Shown: piece by piece, positions 10,170 through 19,679 of the stretch
How the letters are laid out: each line of letters starts with the position of its first letter
How positions within the stretch are numbered: the stretch's first letter is position 1
The notes under the pieces: generated by a model
Seen by the model: the letters and a program-made list of their open reading frames with translations, nothing else
Told to the model about the DNA's origin: nothing
Database searches by the model: none
From: Ampelomyces quisqualis
Lineage: Eukaryota; Ascomycota; Dothideomycetes; Pleosporales; Phaeosphaeriaceae
Direction: 5' to 3'
Assembly: GCA_018398575.1 (NCBI GenBank)
Contig: JAGTXZ010000010.1
Location: 2,852,001-2,916,000, forward strand
Length of the DNA: 64,000 nucleotides
Made by a program: the position numbers and the translations under genes

Positions 10170-13100
10170 CTAAGACGTTCCATCTCCATCATCTGCGTCA
10201 AAAAACACCGTGCTATCGCTCTTCCAACTCTCCCTCGGAATGCGATCTCTCAACCATGCCAACACCGCCTCCGTGCCCTTCTGCAGCACATGGTAGCTCG
10301 GTACGCGGAACTTGTTGCCCTCCACGTTCAGACTTGTCAACGTATCCGCCAGAGTGCCAATTTGTGGTTCTAGCCGTTCGATATCGTTGTTGGCGAGGTT
10401 GACGATCTTCAGACGTGTTAGAGATTCGGTCGGGACTTCGGAGATGCGGTTGTCGGATGCGATGAGGGATATAAGAGCGGGATAGAGGGTGTGTAGGGCC
10501 GGGAGGATACCGGTGAGGTGGTTGTTTGACACATCTAGCGTCTGAAGGCTGGGCGCAGTGAGGTATGTGGTTAGAGGTTCGAGGGAGGCGAGTTTGTTGG
10601 AGTTGAGGCGGAGGTCTTTGAGTTTGGAGAGGCAGAGGGGTGATGTTGGGACTGCAGACAAGTTGTTCTTCGACAGGTCGAGAACTGTGAGGTATGTGAC
10701 CTGTGACAGTATACCGGGGAGGGACTCAAGGGCGTTTTGTTGGAGGTATAATTGGCGAACGGAGTCTGCGACTGCGACCAAGGCGTCCTCGTCAAGCTCG
10801 ATGAGGCTTTTCGATGCCAGGTCGAGCGTGCCAGATGGTGTCACCTGTAGAGCATGTGCATCCGCCGCAGTGTCCTCGGACGGGCCGTCAAAATCTTCAT
10901 CAATAGCGGCTGGATCCGCAGGAGCTAACCTCGAGGAGAGGTCACGCTTGATATCCGCAAAGCTCATGGTCAAGAACTTGCGTTCTCGAAGTGGATTGGC
11001 GGCAAGCGTCAAACGGTCGAGAAGCATAAGTGCTATCCTTTCGTCTAGCAGCGATATATCATTCGCGGTAAAATCAGCAGTGCGCAGCTGTGACAAAGTA
11101 GTGAAGCCTTCCGGCAATGCTTTAAGCTTGTTTTCTGCTATAAGAAGTGTTTGCAAACTTGCCCAGGATTGCAGATTCGGCAACACAGTGAACCTGTTCG
11201 CGGACAAGTTGAGCAACTTTAAGCCCGGTAGCTCGATAGCTTCATCGTGGCAAAACGACTTTAGTGAGTTGTTCGACAAGTCAAGCACCTGCAACTTGGG
11301 TGCTGACGCGATTGTGAAGAACACACCCTCGAACCGGTTCTTGTTTGCGACAAGTTCGGTCAGGCTCGTCTCGAAGAGTGCCATGGGGATGCTGTTCAGC
11401 TGATTGTTGGATACGTTCAGCATGCGGAGACACATGAGCTGCCGGATCTCGGTTGGCAGGCTTGTCAACTTGTTACTCTGTAACTCGAGGACTTGGAGGG
11501 ATGCAAGGCTGCTGACAGACGGAGGCAGCTCGCCTTGCAAATCATTATCAGAGAGTCTTAGCTCACGCAGGCTGGTAATGCTTGAGATGATATCGAAAGC
11601 GTTTGGGGGTAACTTATTTCGGGACTGCAGCATGTTAGTACATGTATGCAAGGCATGGGCGCTGCAGTCAGCCAATGGGGCATCTTGGAGATGCAACGTA
11701 CAAGATTGAGCTGCGAGAGCTGCGTGAGACGTCTCATACCCATAGGCAGCTCTCGAAGCATGTTGCCATGTAGATCAATAGTCTGTACTGCACCAAACTG
11801 CGGGCCACTGTCATCATCTGCATCCACCATAGTGTCGAAATCGACATCAGGGAACATGGCTTCTGGCAGGGCTTCAAGCTCATTGTCGGCTGCAATGATG
11901 GAGGTGAGATCAACAATCTCACTCCAAGTAACGGTAGTGTCGCTCGGGTCGTACTTGTACATTTGGAGGACATGCTCGGGCATTTCTTTCAAGCCCATGG
12001 CTGCAATGTTCAGGCGTCCGTCGACCCGAGCACCATCGATGCGCTTCCGCAACAAAGGTTTTCCGGCCTTGCTTCCTTGATTGAATGGATCGTCGAGTCC
12101 GAAATCAAAGTTGGCGATCTCCTTGGGATCGGGCAAGATTGCATCTCGCGGAGGCGTAATAGTCCGGACGGTGTTTGCCTTGGCGCGTCGTGCAGCTTCT
12201 TTGGCTTTGGCGATGTGTTCCCGCAACGCGTTGGACGAGGCTGCTGGCTTCGGCAAGTGTTCAGAATCGTCTGCTATCTCAGGGTTCCGCGCCGTCTTTC
12301 CCTTGGCAACCTGTGCGCGCAAGGCGGCCGACGAACTGGAAATGTTTCGAGCCGTGACGGGAGTCTGCTTCAGAGGTGCACGACCGTGGGATGGGGTAGT
12401 CGGGGCGACTACAGAGGCGCCTGGCGGAGACACAGCTTGACCAAAAACACCGCCCAAGGATGGTCGAGATTTTGGCGTCCGCGCTACCATGCTTTTACTA
12501 TCAGACAGGGGTCGCAGTTTGGGAGTATTCTGCAGGTTCTGCGCAAGAGACAGAGGTTGCTTCTTGATGGCTGAGACGGGGCGGGCCAGTGAAGGCGTCC
12601 GACTGGGTGTTGCCGCTGGTGTAGTGACACTGGCACTGACGCTCCGCTTTCCTGGAGCTGTCATGGAGAGCCGTGCTGAAGGCGCAGCGAGCCTTTTCGG
12701 AGTGGCTGGAGTCGGCTGGAAAATGCCGTCACTGGTGGTAGGCCTACTGCTGCCGTAGTTCGACATTGCGGACGCCGGGCGCAGGGGCGGCGGCATGCTG
12801 TTGTCGGCGTTGAAGAAGCTCGATCTCCGTCGGCCCCTGGCATTGTTGGCTGGCGACGAGGGCAGCTGCGACAGGCTCTCTATGGTTCTCTCGGACAGCG
12901 ACGGGCGCGACTTCCTCCTGGCAGCTGTGCCGGCGTCGGGCTCATCCTCGAGCACCGATGCGGGGTCAGGACCGTGGTCGTTGTCGTGGAAGCCCGCACG
13001 TGACCCAGCTCTGGAAGACGCGCGGGACGCTGACCTGAAGCCATCCAAGCTCCCCAGCGCGTCGTCTTCCGGGCTTGCGCTGGACGTGCATGTTGCTGGC

Positions 13101-13429
13101 GGGGGCTTCGGCGGGTGGCGGGGGGCAAAGGGTCTCTTGAAGACGGGGTCGTTGCTGGCGACGGGGGCGCGGGGCCTAACGCTCGGTATGCCGCTGGCTC
13201 TGGTAGCAGAGGAGGCTCGCGACGTCTTTTTCTGCAGCAGTGGCGGTGGCGGTGGCGGTGGCGGTGGCGGTGGCGGTGGCGGTGGCGGTGCAGGCTGGCA
13301 GCCACGGGAGGTCGGCGCCGGCGCGCGCAGCTGGGGCTGGCTGGCGGCGGACCTGAGCACGGGGAGCCGGGACGCGGGGGGTCTGGGGATGGCGGAGCGG
13401 CGTGGAATGGCCGACCGCTGGGGGTCCAT
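10170..13429 (-). CDS. Leucine-rich-repeat protein, LRRC40-like, with disordered N-terminus
   Basis: Two exons: 13429-11702 and 11624-10170, 1060 residues. The intron (11625-11701) has donor GTACGT, a TACTAAC branch site and acceptor CTGCAG, and joins ...LSQLNL to SRNKLPP in phase. The first ~420 residues are low-complexity, rich in Pro/Ser/Arg and Ala, with a run of about 16 prolines near residue 50-65. From about residue 430 a segment (RIDGARVDGRLNIAAMGL) resembles the entry to the LRR array of LRRC40-type proteins. The C-terminal half is a continuous array of 22-24 residue leucine-rich repeats. LRR arrays are protein-binding scaffolds and no enzyme domain is visible, so the cellular role is unknown. 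It is divergent to the coiled-coil gene at 13608, with 178 bp between starts. Confidence 0.85.
13240..13290. repeat. GGTGGC hexanucleotide microsatellite inside the LRR gene
   Basis: About eight tandem GGTGGC units on the + strand, which encode the polyproline run (CCGCCA/CCACCG codons) on the minus-strand gene. Length change in steps of six bases would add or remove two prolines without breaking the frame. Confidence 0.9.
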
Positions 13430-13607
13430 GGCGACGCAGTATCTAGTATCAGACTATCAGTCTCTACTGTCTAGGCTGCGGAGGGGTTGCGGTCGAAGCG
13501 AAGCGTGAAACGCGCGCCATGACCCGCCGTTGCCCGTGCAACCCGCACTACGCGCCCTCTCCAGAGTCCACCACCAACATCGCGTCCGGAGGCTGAACAC
13601 CCGCACC
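13430..13607. promoter_or_regulatory. Shared intergenic promoter of two divergent genes
   Basis: The 178 bp between the start codons of the LRR gene (minus) and the coiled-coil gene (plus) must hold both promoters and both 5' leaders. It is GC-rich, with no clear TATA box. This is inferred from gene orientation only. Confidence 0.5.
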
Positions 13608-15065
13608 ATGGACAGCCCGAGCGCACCGCCCCCGCCGTCGCAAGACGTGCTGGTGCCTACCACCGAAGTCGCCGCGCCCGCCAAGTTCACGTCCCCCGCA
13701 CCGCGAACAACGGCCTCCATGACGCCGCCCCCCTCGTCCCAGGCCCCCCTCGCGCGTGCCAGCATTCGCACGCCTACCCCGCCCACTCCCCAGCTGACCT
13801 CGCCGCCACCCACTACCAAGCTGCCCACTCAGCCGTCCGGCCTCACAGAGGCTGCGGCGGCGCTGTACTCCCAGGACAGCATCAGCAGTGCCTCGCCAGA
13901 TGAGCTCCGGTCCATGGTAAACAGCCTCTCCAACATGCTGCGCGACGTGCGCCTGTCCGCAGCGCACTACAAGCTGCAGTACAACATGGCTGCCATGGAG
14001 AGCCAAGAGGCTGCCAGCCGCATGGCCGTCGAGCTGGCCATGGCCCAGAGAGAGATTGACGTCCTCCAGCAAGCCGAGGAGAAGCGCAGGCTTGCCATGG
14101 CCGCACCCGAACCCGGCTACCATGAGTCTGCCAACGCCGCGAATGCTATCGTCATGTCGGAGATGGACCGTCAGAATCAGCTGCTGCAGAACGAGAATGA
14201 CGAGCTTCGCAGTGTGTTCGAGCAACAGAAGCGCCTGACGGAGCACCGTGAGGGCGAGATTGCGAGCCTGCTGGAAGAGAACGACCGCCTGAAGACCAGG
14301 ATCCGTATGAATAGAGACCACATCGCCCCGCTGCTGGAGCAGATGGAGCACAGTTCGCCCCGCTCTGTGTACGGCACCCCTCACCAGCCCACACCCCGGA
14401 GCCGAGTTTCTCGAGCCCCTGCGCCCTTGTCGAGTGATGCCAGGGGCCAGAGCAACTTCGAGGCGCTTCTTCTCGCAGACAAGATGCTGAGCCAAGAGAC
14501 GGCCACCGCACCTTCGACGCCCACGCGAGCCCACATGCCACGATCACGCTTCTCACATCATCGCGGCGCGCAGTCCATGTCATCCCTTCCCCAGAATCCA
14601 AACCGACGCATGGCGCAACCAAGGGCTGAAGTTCCCCGCACGCCTCCTGCTTACATCCCGGTCATGGTCCCCCAATCTGCACCACCCGCTCACTACGCCC
14701 AGAAGCCCGCGCATGGACGTCGCCAGAGTAGCAACTCCACAATCACTGCGTCCAGCATAGAGGATGAGGAGGCTTACACTGACCGTGAGGAGGATCAAGT
14801 GCACGAGTCTCAAGCAAGCCAGATGGCTACAAGCATGCTGAGAAACGCCCCCTCGTCCAAGGTGCCTGCCCCGCCCACCCAGTCAGCAAACTTGGTGCAG
14901 AGCAAGATTTTTGGACAAGTCAAGAAAGGCCACGGGCTGTCTCGGGCTAGCGAACACGAGAAGCGAAGATTGCCCTCGTCCTCGCAACACCACAACAGCC
15001 CGCAAAAACGGGGACGCGTTGATCAAGGTGTAGGTCTCGGCATTGGCGGGCTGTTGCGCGAGTAA
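13608..15065 (+). CDS. Coiled-coil protein of unknown function
   Basis: Single exon, 485 residues. The start chosen is the ATG at 13608 (MDSPSAPPPP); the upstream in-frame extension begins only with a non-ATG codon. The first ~85 residues are Pro/Ser/Thr-rich and disordered. A long, strongly heptad-like alpha-helical region follows (about residues 95-255, with blocks such as MVNSLSNMLRDVRLSAAHYK and NQLLQNENDELRSVFEQQ). The rest is disordered with SP/TP sites, and the C-terminus is basic (KKGHG...QKRGR). The layout suggests a dimeric structural or cytoskeletal/nuclear adaptor, but I do not recognise the family. It is divergent to the LRR gene. Confidence 0.75.
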   Translation: MDSPSAPPPPSQDVLVPTTEVAAPAKFTSPAPRTTASMTPPPSSQAPLARASIRTPTPPTPQLTSPPPTTKLPTQPSGLTEAAAALYSQDSISSASPDELRSMVNSLSNMLRDVRLSAAHYKLQYNMAAMESQEAASRMAVELAMAQREIDVLQQAEEKRRLAMAAPEPGYHESANAANAIVMSEMDRQNQLLQNENDELRSVFEQQKRLTEHREGEIASLLEENDRLKTRIRMNRDHIAPLLEQMEHSSPRSVYGTPHQPTPRSRVSRAPAPLSSDARGQSNFEALLLADKMLSQETATAPSTPTRAHMPRSRFSHHRGAQSMSSLPQNPNRRMAQPRAEVPRTPPAYIPVMVPQSAPPAHYAQKPAHGRRQSSNSTITASSIEDEEAYTDREEDQVHESQASQMATSMLRNAPSSKVPAPPTQSANLVQSKIFGQVKKGHGLSRASEHEKRRLPSSSQHHNSPQKRGRVDQGVGLGIGGLLRE

Positions 15066-15562
15066 ATTTGTCCTGATTATTGTTGCAGGCCACCTAAGTT
15101 ACGACCATCACGAGGAGGGACCAAGGTTGCCCTGTATTTTCCTATTGCACGTCATGTTCACACCTTACCTGGCTTGATACCCTTCTCTGATGCGCACAGC
15201 GCAACTGATCGCTGTATTTACGTAGCTGGCGCAGCCGCTGGATTTATGGTGACGGGATGTTTGGATCATGATGGGCTGGATAGGTCTTGATGTGGATGAT
15301 ACATTGGGACATTATTAGCTAGTGACCTTGAGCCAATGCATCTCCACAGACTGCATCAATCTTTGGGTTTGATTGTGTTGTTTTCCGGAAGTGCGGCCAT
15401 TCAAAGCCGTCGCTCGGATTCGCGATTCCAGCGCCAAGGTTGTCATCGGCCACACGTTGACCCGCCCCGGCCCACACCGCTAGCCTGCTCGCTCGAAAAT
15501 CGTCAACCGCATCTCGAATTCTTTGTCGGTCAGCCCGTACTAACAAACAGGTCCGCCAACAG
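15066..15562. other. Downstream flank of the coiled-coil gene and promoter of the eL13 gene
   Basis: No coding frame is supported. The half nearer 15562 contains the promoter and first leader exon of the ribosomal protein gene. I could not identify specific sites with confidence. Confidence 0.4.
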
Positions 15563-15620
15563 GTATGTCAACACCCTCCTCCACTGCCCTGTCTACGACA
15601 GCGTTCTAATCGCATATTAG
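15563..15620 (+). other. Probable intron in the 5' UTR of the eL13 gene
   Basis: GTATGT at 15563 and TATTAG ending at 15620 (or CCGCAG ending at 15630) bracket a 58-68 bp pyrimidine-rich stretch, 3-13 bases before the start ATG at 15633. Leader introns are common in fungal ribosomal protein genes. This is inferred from consensus only. Confidence 0.5.
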
Positions 15621-15632
15621 ACAACCGCAGCA

Positions 15633-16493
15633 ATGGCGATCAAGCACAACCAGCAGATCCAGAAGAACCATTTCCACAAGGACTGGTATGCGACAGTCCC
15701 AGTTCTCTTCTTCATCGATATGCTGACAATTACAGGCAACGCTACGTCCGCGTGCACTTCGACCAGGTAATTCCCCTCTCACTTCGCTGAGAGTTGTGGC
15801 GCCTGTGTACAATTGCTTACGACCCCGATAGCCTGGCAAGAAGAAGTCGAGAAGAAACGCCCGTGTCGCCAAGGCTGCCAAGGTCGCTCCTCGTCCCGTC
15901 GACCTCCTCCGCCCCGTTGTGCGATGCCCTACTGTCAAGTGTATGTTGGTTGGAAAGCTATGGGTGGCCAATTGTTGACTTTTTCGCAGACAACCGCCGC
16001 GTCAGGCCCGGCCGTGGTTTCTCTCTCGTCGAGTTGAAGGGTATACACCACCAATTACCACAGCTCGGACACTACTAACAACATGGCAGCCGCCGGCATC
16101 CCCCGCAAGTTCGCCCGCACCATCGGTATCTCGGTCGACCCTCGCCGCCAGAACCTCTCTGAGGAGGGCCTCAAGGCCAACGTTGAGCGCCTCCAGGAAT
16201 ACAGGAAGCGCCTCATCCTCTTCCCCCGCCGCAACGGCAAAACGAAGGAGGGTGACGCATCCGCCGAGGACATCAAGGCGGCCAAGAACGCTGAGAAGAT
16301 TGTCGCCAACACCTCCATTGCTCTGCCCATCAAGAACGTCATCGAATTCGAGGAGGGCGCTATCAGCAGCTTCAAGGGCGAGGAGAACGCATACAGGAAG
16401 CTCCGCGACGCTCGCTCGGAGGCTCGTCTCGTCGGTGTCCGTGAGAAGCGCGCGAAGGCCAAGGCTGACGAGGCCGACTCCAAGAAGAAATAG
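15633..16493 (+). CDS. RPL13: 60S ribosomal protein eL13
   Basis: Five exons: 15633-15685, 15736-15766, 15832-15940, 15990-16040 and 16090-16493, giving 215 residues. All four introns are 49-65 bp with GT...AG ends and restore one frame (W, P, Y and A codons rebuilt across junctions). The protein begins MAIKHNQQIQKNHFHKDWQR and contains RPGRGFSLVELKAAGIPRKF and ARTIGISVDPRR, which are eL13 landmarks. The C-terminus is Lys/Ala-rich. It is a structural protein of the large cytosolic ribosomal subunit. Dense introns at the 5' end of the CDS plus a likely leader intron are typical of highly expressed fungal ribosomal genes. The length fits the family. Confidence 0.95.
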
Positions 16494-17274
16494 GCTACCC
16501 ACTGTGGGGTGCTTAGTATGCCGTATGAAGATTTCAAAAGTCAGACTCACAATTTGGTCATGGGTATTCCCAGCATGGGTGGCGTCAATGGTTAGGTCTG
16601 TCGGTAGGACAGCACGTGAATGATACCTAATTTGCAAATGCAAATCAATGACGAGCCCATCTGAAAAAAAATTGCAATTTGAAGCCACTTCCTTGATTCT
16701 GAAATCCTTAGAGGTATGCGCACTGTCGCGAAGCCAGTCTACTGTCCAGTGTCCACTGACGGTGTTGCCCGCGAGCGACGCTTGAGTAGGAACTCGACTG
16801 ACTGTCGGAGGCAATTGATCCGGCCCAACCTAACATCACCCTTTGATGTTTTCGTATTGTTGTGATAGAGCGTTTGCAAGTGGTTGCTATGACGTCGCGG
16901 ATCTTTATCCCATCACCTCCATGTGGGTCGCTGCCCTCATCCAACTCCAGCACCGCGACAATTTTGGACGCCAAAAATTTGTAGACTACACGTCTAGATT
17001 GAGACACGGCGACATATCTCACAAAGGTAGGACATCATGCCATGCTATTCCGCGCGTCAATTTCAACGTCTCCGTAATGTCAAGCGGAGACCTCGTTCTT
17101 TCATCCTAATGCTACTTTCCATTTCTCGTACAGTCACTCAATGACCCGATAGATATCTCACGGTTTGGTATTGAATTGGTCACCGGACAAGAATTGGGTT
17201 GCTGCCTTGCGCAAACACAATCGTTAGTCGTTTGCTCCCGAACTTTCGGTGAGAGTAAAAAGGTGACCTCGACA
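16494..17274. other. Intergenic, no gene seen
   Basis: About 780 bp between two plus-strand genes. Short open frames occur on both strands but none has family resemblance or coding-like wobble usage. It contains the 3' region of the eL13 gene and the promoter of the Hri1-like gene. Confidence 0.5.
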
Positions 17275-18384
17275 ATGCCTCGCAAGAATGCCGCACTTCG
17301 CGAATCTTCGACTCACCAAACTCCTCTTTCTGACAACGGCTCCGACAACGAGATTTACTACACTGCTGGCTCTGGCTCTGACACAACCGAAATATACTAC
17401 ACTCCGCCAACCTCAACAGCTATGTCTCCCGCACCCTCAGCCACGTCGAGTGCTCCCGCTATCGACTCCAATACCGCTCTCGCCCTCCAACCAACTACCA
17501 CTGCTCCTACTGTCACCTCTGGCGCCGCTCTACCTGCCGTCGACCCCAGAGCAGCCAACATCTCGGTCCGCGAATACATCTACTTCCTTCCCCACCCGCT
17601 TCCCCCCGGCACCCAAATCCCCTACTCCATCTATCTCCCCGGCCACAACCCCCAGAACTTCCCCGTCACCGCCTTATTCGAACCCACGCGCACCACCGTC
17701 CTGACTTCTCCGCGCTCCACATTCATCGATCTACGCTTCCTCAAGCCCACGACGCTCGGCCAGCCTACCAGCGGAAGTAACCTCGAGTGGGGCTTCGCTG
17801 GGTCCAGTAAGGCCACGCAGCTGGGCGGTGGCAAGAGCCATAGCGTCTGGACGCACTGGGTTGATTCGCGAGTCGCAATCGGCGGACAAGTACCTGTCGA
17901 CGAGGGAGACATGTACCCGATCAACGAGGCCCTCACGCTCGAACATGGCCACGCGTTCCATCCCGCGCTCAGACGGGTAAGCGGACACGAAGAAATGTGG
18001 CGCGACGTACACGTCACAATAACTTCCATCACACCTTTCACAACTGCGTCTGCGAAAAAGGCTGCTGCCAAATCCTCGACGCAGGTCCCGCTGGCTCGTC
18101 ATAAAATATGCATGGTCCTTCGCCACTCGTCTAACATCTCCCGCGGCTTGATCATTCGTCTCGGTCAGTTCATCCAGGGCATCTTGATCAAAGATAATGA
18201 AGTCACAGCTGAGCGCTGGGAGTGGACAGTCACGGGTGGGTGGAAGAGGACGGAGCGCGTCGGGCAGCATTTTGTGCCGTGTGGGGTTTCCATGGATAGG
18301 GAGGGCGAGAAAGAGTTGGGGGTCGGCGGGAAGGTGACGTACAAGGATTGGGTGTGGGTTGTCGAGGAGAGTTGGAGGTGGTGA
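17275..18384 (+). CDS. Hri1-like protein
   Basis: Single exon, 369 residues from the ATG at 17275 (MPRKNAALRESS). An upstream in-frame extension to 17176 starts at a non-ATG codon. Residues 1-95 are Ser/Thr/Pro-rich and disordered. The folded part has the HRI1 family order: a D-L-R block (TFIDLRFLKP), W-G-F-A-G, then V-W-T-H-W-V-D-S-R, D-x-G-D-M, and a late E-E-M-W-R block. In yeast, Hri1 is a small beta-structured protein of unclear function reported to bind the kinase Hrr25. This protein is longer than yeast Hri1 because of its N-terminal tail and a second half rich in beta-type sequence ending WVWVVEESWRW. The family call rests on recognised motifs and is moderately secure. Confidence 0.65.
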   Translation: MPRKNAALRESSTHQTPLSDNGSDNEIYYTAGSGSDTTEIYYTPPTSTAMSPAPSATSSAPAIDSNTALALQPTTTAPTVTSGAALPAVDPRAANISVREYIYFLPHPLPPGTQIPYSIYLPGHNPQNFPVTALFEPTRTTVLTSPRSTFIDLRFLKPTTLGQPTSGSNLEWGFAGSSKATQLGGGKSHSVWTHWVDSRVAIGGQVPVDEGDMYPINEALTLEHGHAFHPALRRVSGHEEMWRDVHVTITSITPFTTASAKKAAAKSSTQVPLARHKICMVLRHSSNISRGLIIRLGQFIQGILIKDNEVTAERWEWTVTGGWKRTERVGQHFVPCGVSMDREGEKELGVGGKVTYKDWVWVVEESWRW

Positions 18385-18838
18385 GTAGGGAAGAGGGCGT
18401 GGGTTGGAAGATGCAGACGAGGAGGGAAGGGAGGGTAAGCTGCGTCTATGGATCACGTAACGGCGAGTTGAGCCAAGATAAAAGGACGGAGAAGATGGTT
18501 CAAGGTGGGATAGAAAAGATGATAGGAAAGAAGGTCATGGCGAGTCTCGAGCGTCTAGCATCGAACGTCCAAGCGGCAAGAGGCTGAAGAGAAAGCTGCG
18601 GATCTTCGACGTCAAAGTCACTGAGACTTTTGATAGGTCGCATTAGCATCTCGTCGATTCAAACAAGTCGAATACGAAAACAGAGTAAACGGCTAACTTG
18701 TCAATCATAACCAAACCACACCCTCCTACCACAACACACACCTACGTATCATACCCCCTGCCAACATTACTCCCACTCTGAATCGCTCTCGCAACCCGAA
18801 ACCCCTGCGTCACCACCCCCACCGCACTATCCACCCCC
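18385..18838. other. Intergenic, no gene seen
   Basis: Downstream flank of the Hri1-like gene. A plus-strand open frame at 18348-18587 overlaps the end of that gene and has no support. Confidence 0.4.
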
Positions 18839-19051
18839 TCAACCCCCGTCCTCACACTCCCCAGCATCAGCAGATCCTCCGACCTCAACATGACCTCCTG
18901 GGGCAAAGCTTCCGCTCTCGCTATCTTCGTGTGAAGGGGGCAGGCCGGATATGTCGGGCGCATCGTCGTAGGTGTAGTCGTCGGGTGTCGTGTGCATGGA
19001 GATGGCATCCGGGTCGTCTCGATACCCTCCAGGTGGAGCTGCTCTGCCCAT
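18839..19051 (-). CDS. Small acidic hypothetical protein
   Basis: A 70-residue minus-strand frame from an ATG at 19051 (MGRAAPPGGYRDDPDAISMH) that is rich in Asp, Pro, Ser and Tyr and ends in a Gly/Glu tail. The N-terminal composition looks like a real protein. The C-terminal part may be out of frame: the neighbouring frame continues to 18742 and reads more like protein (VGVVTQGFRVARAIQ). A missed intron or frame slip near 18880-18900 is therefore possible. No domain is recognised. Confidence 0.3.
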   Translation of the reverse strand: MGRAAPPGGYRDDPDAISMHTTPDDYTYDDAPDISGLPPSHEDSESGSFAPGGHVEVGGSADAGECEDGG

Positions 19052-19679
19052 GATGGTGACAATTATAGATGCGATACGTAGTTGTAGTAGACAGATAGAA
19101 AGGAACGAGAGCAACGAAATAGCTAGGACAAGATCTCGAAGAATGGATTGGCAGACACTTTTACCTCTTTGTCTGCACAAGGGGCTACGGGGTCTGATTA
19201 CCGGTATTTCTAGGCACCCACCTTTCTCTCGGTGTCGGCCTCGTATTTGGACCTCTACAGCATCAACGTGCACGCCGTATGCCCATATCGTTTACGTGTG
19301 ATTTGCATGTCGCTTCCAAGGTACAACAGGCGTACTTGTTGACACGTAGCCTCGAAATCGGGATCAGCGTCGTGGCATGGTGGGGAGCTTTGCGAGACAC
19401 GACCCATCCACCGCCAAGGCGCTATTATTTAAGCTTAAGTTGCGACGGCCAAAAATTTGGAGCTCGTGTTTGCGACGCGACAGCTCTGCAACTGGCTCAA
19501 CTGTTGAACTCATAACGACGTAGCGGAATCTTGGAACCTTTGGGTCCGGTTGCTGAAAACTGGCCTTCCTCACACCCATTCTGCGACATCAATGCTTCCC
19601 GCAAGCATATCGCACCCTCTTCCACAGACTATGCGCAACCGGTAGCATTTCCACGCGCCTTGTTCATACCACGTCTGCC

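Noticed and set aside
10558..11403. Long plus-strand frame of 281 codons opposite the LRR exon
   Set aside because: It is antisense to a clear LRR array, has no domain and odd Ser/Arg-rich composition from the reversed repeats.
12795..13508. Plus-strand 237-codon frame with polyglycine
   Set aside because: The glycine run is the reverse reading of the CCG/CCA proline codons of the LRR gene; the rest has no protein character.
13548..14534. Minus-strand 328-codon frame
   Set aside because: Shadow of the GC-rich coiled-coil gene, which has the better start, codon bias and heptad pattern.
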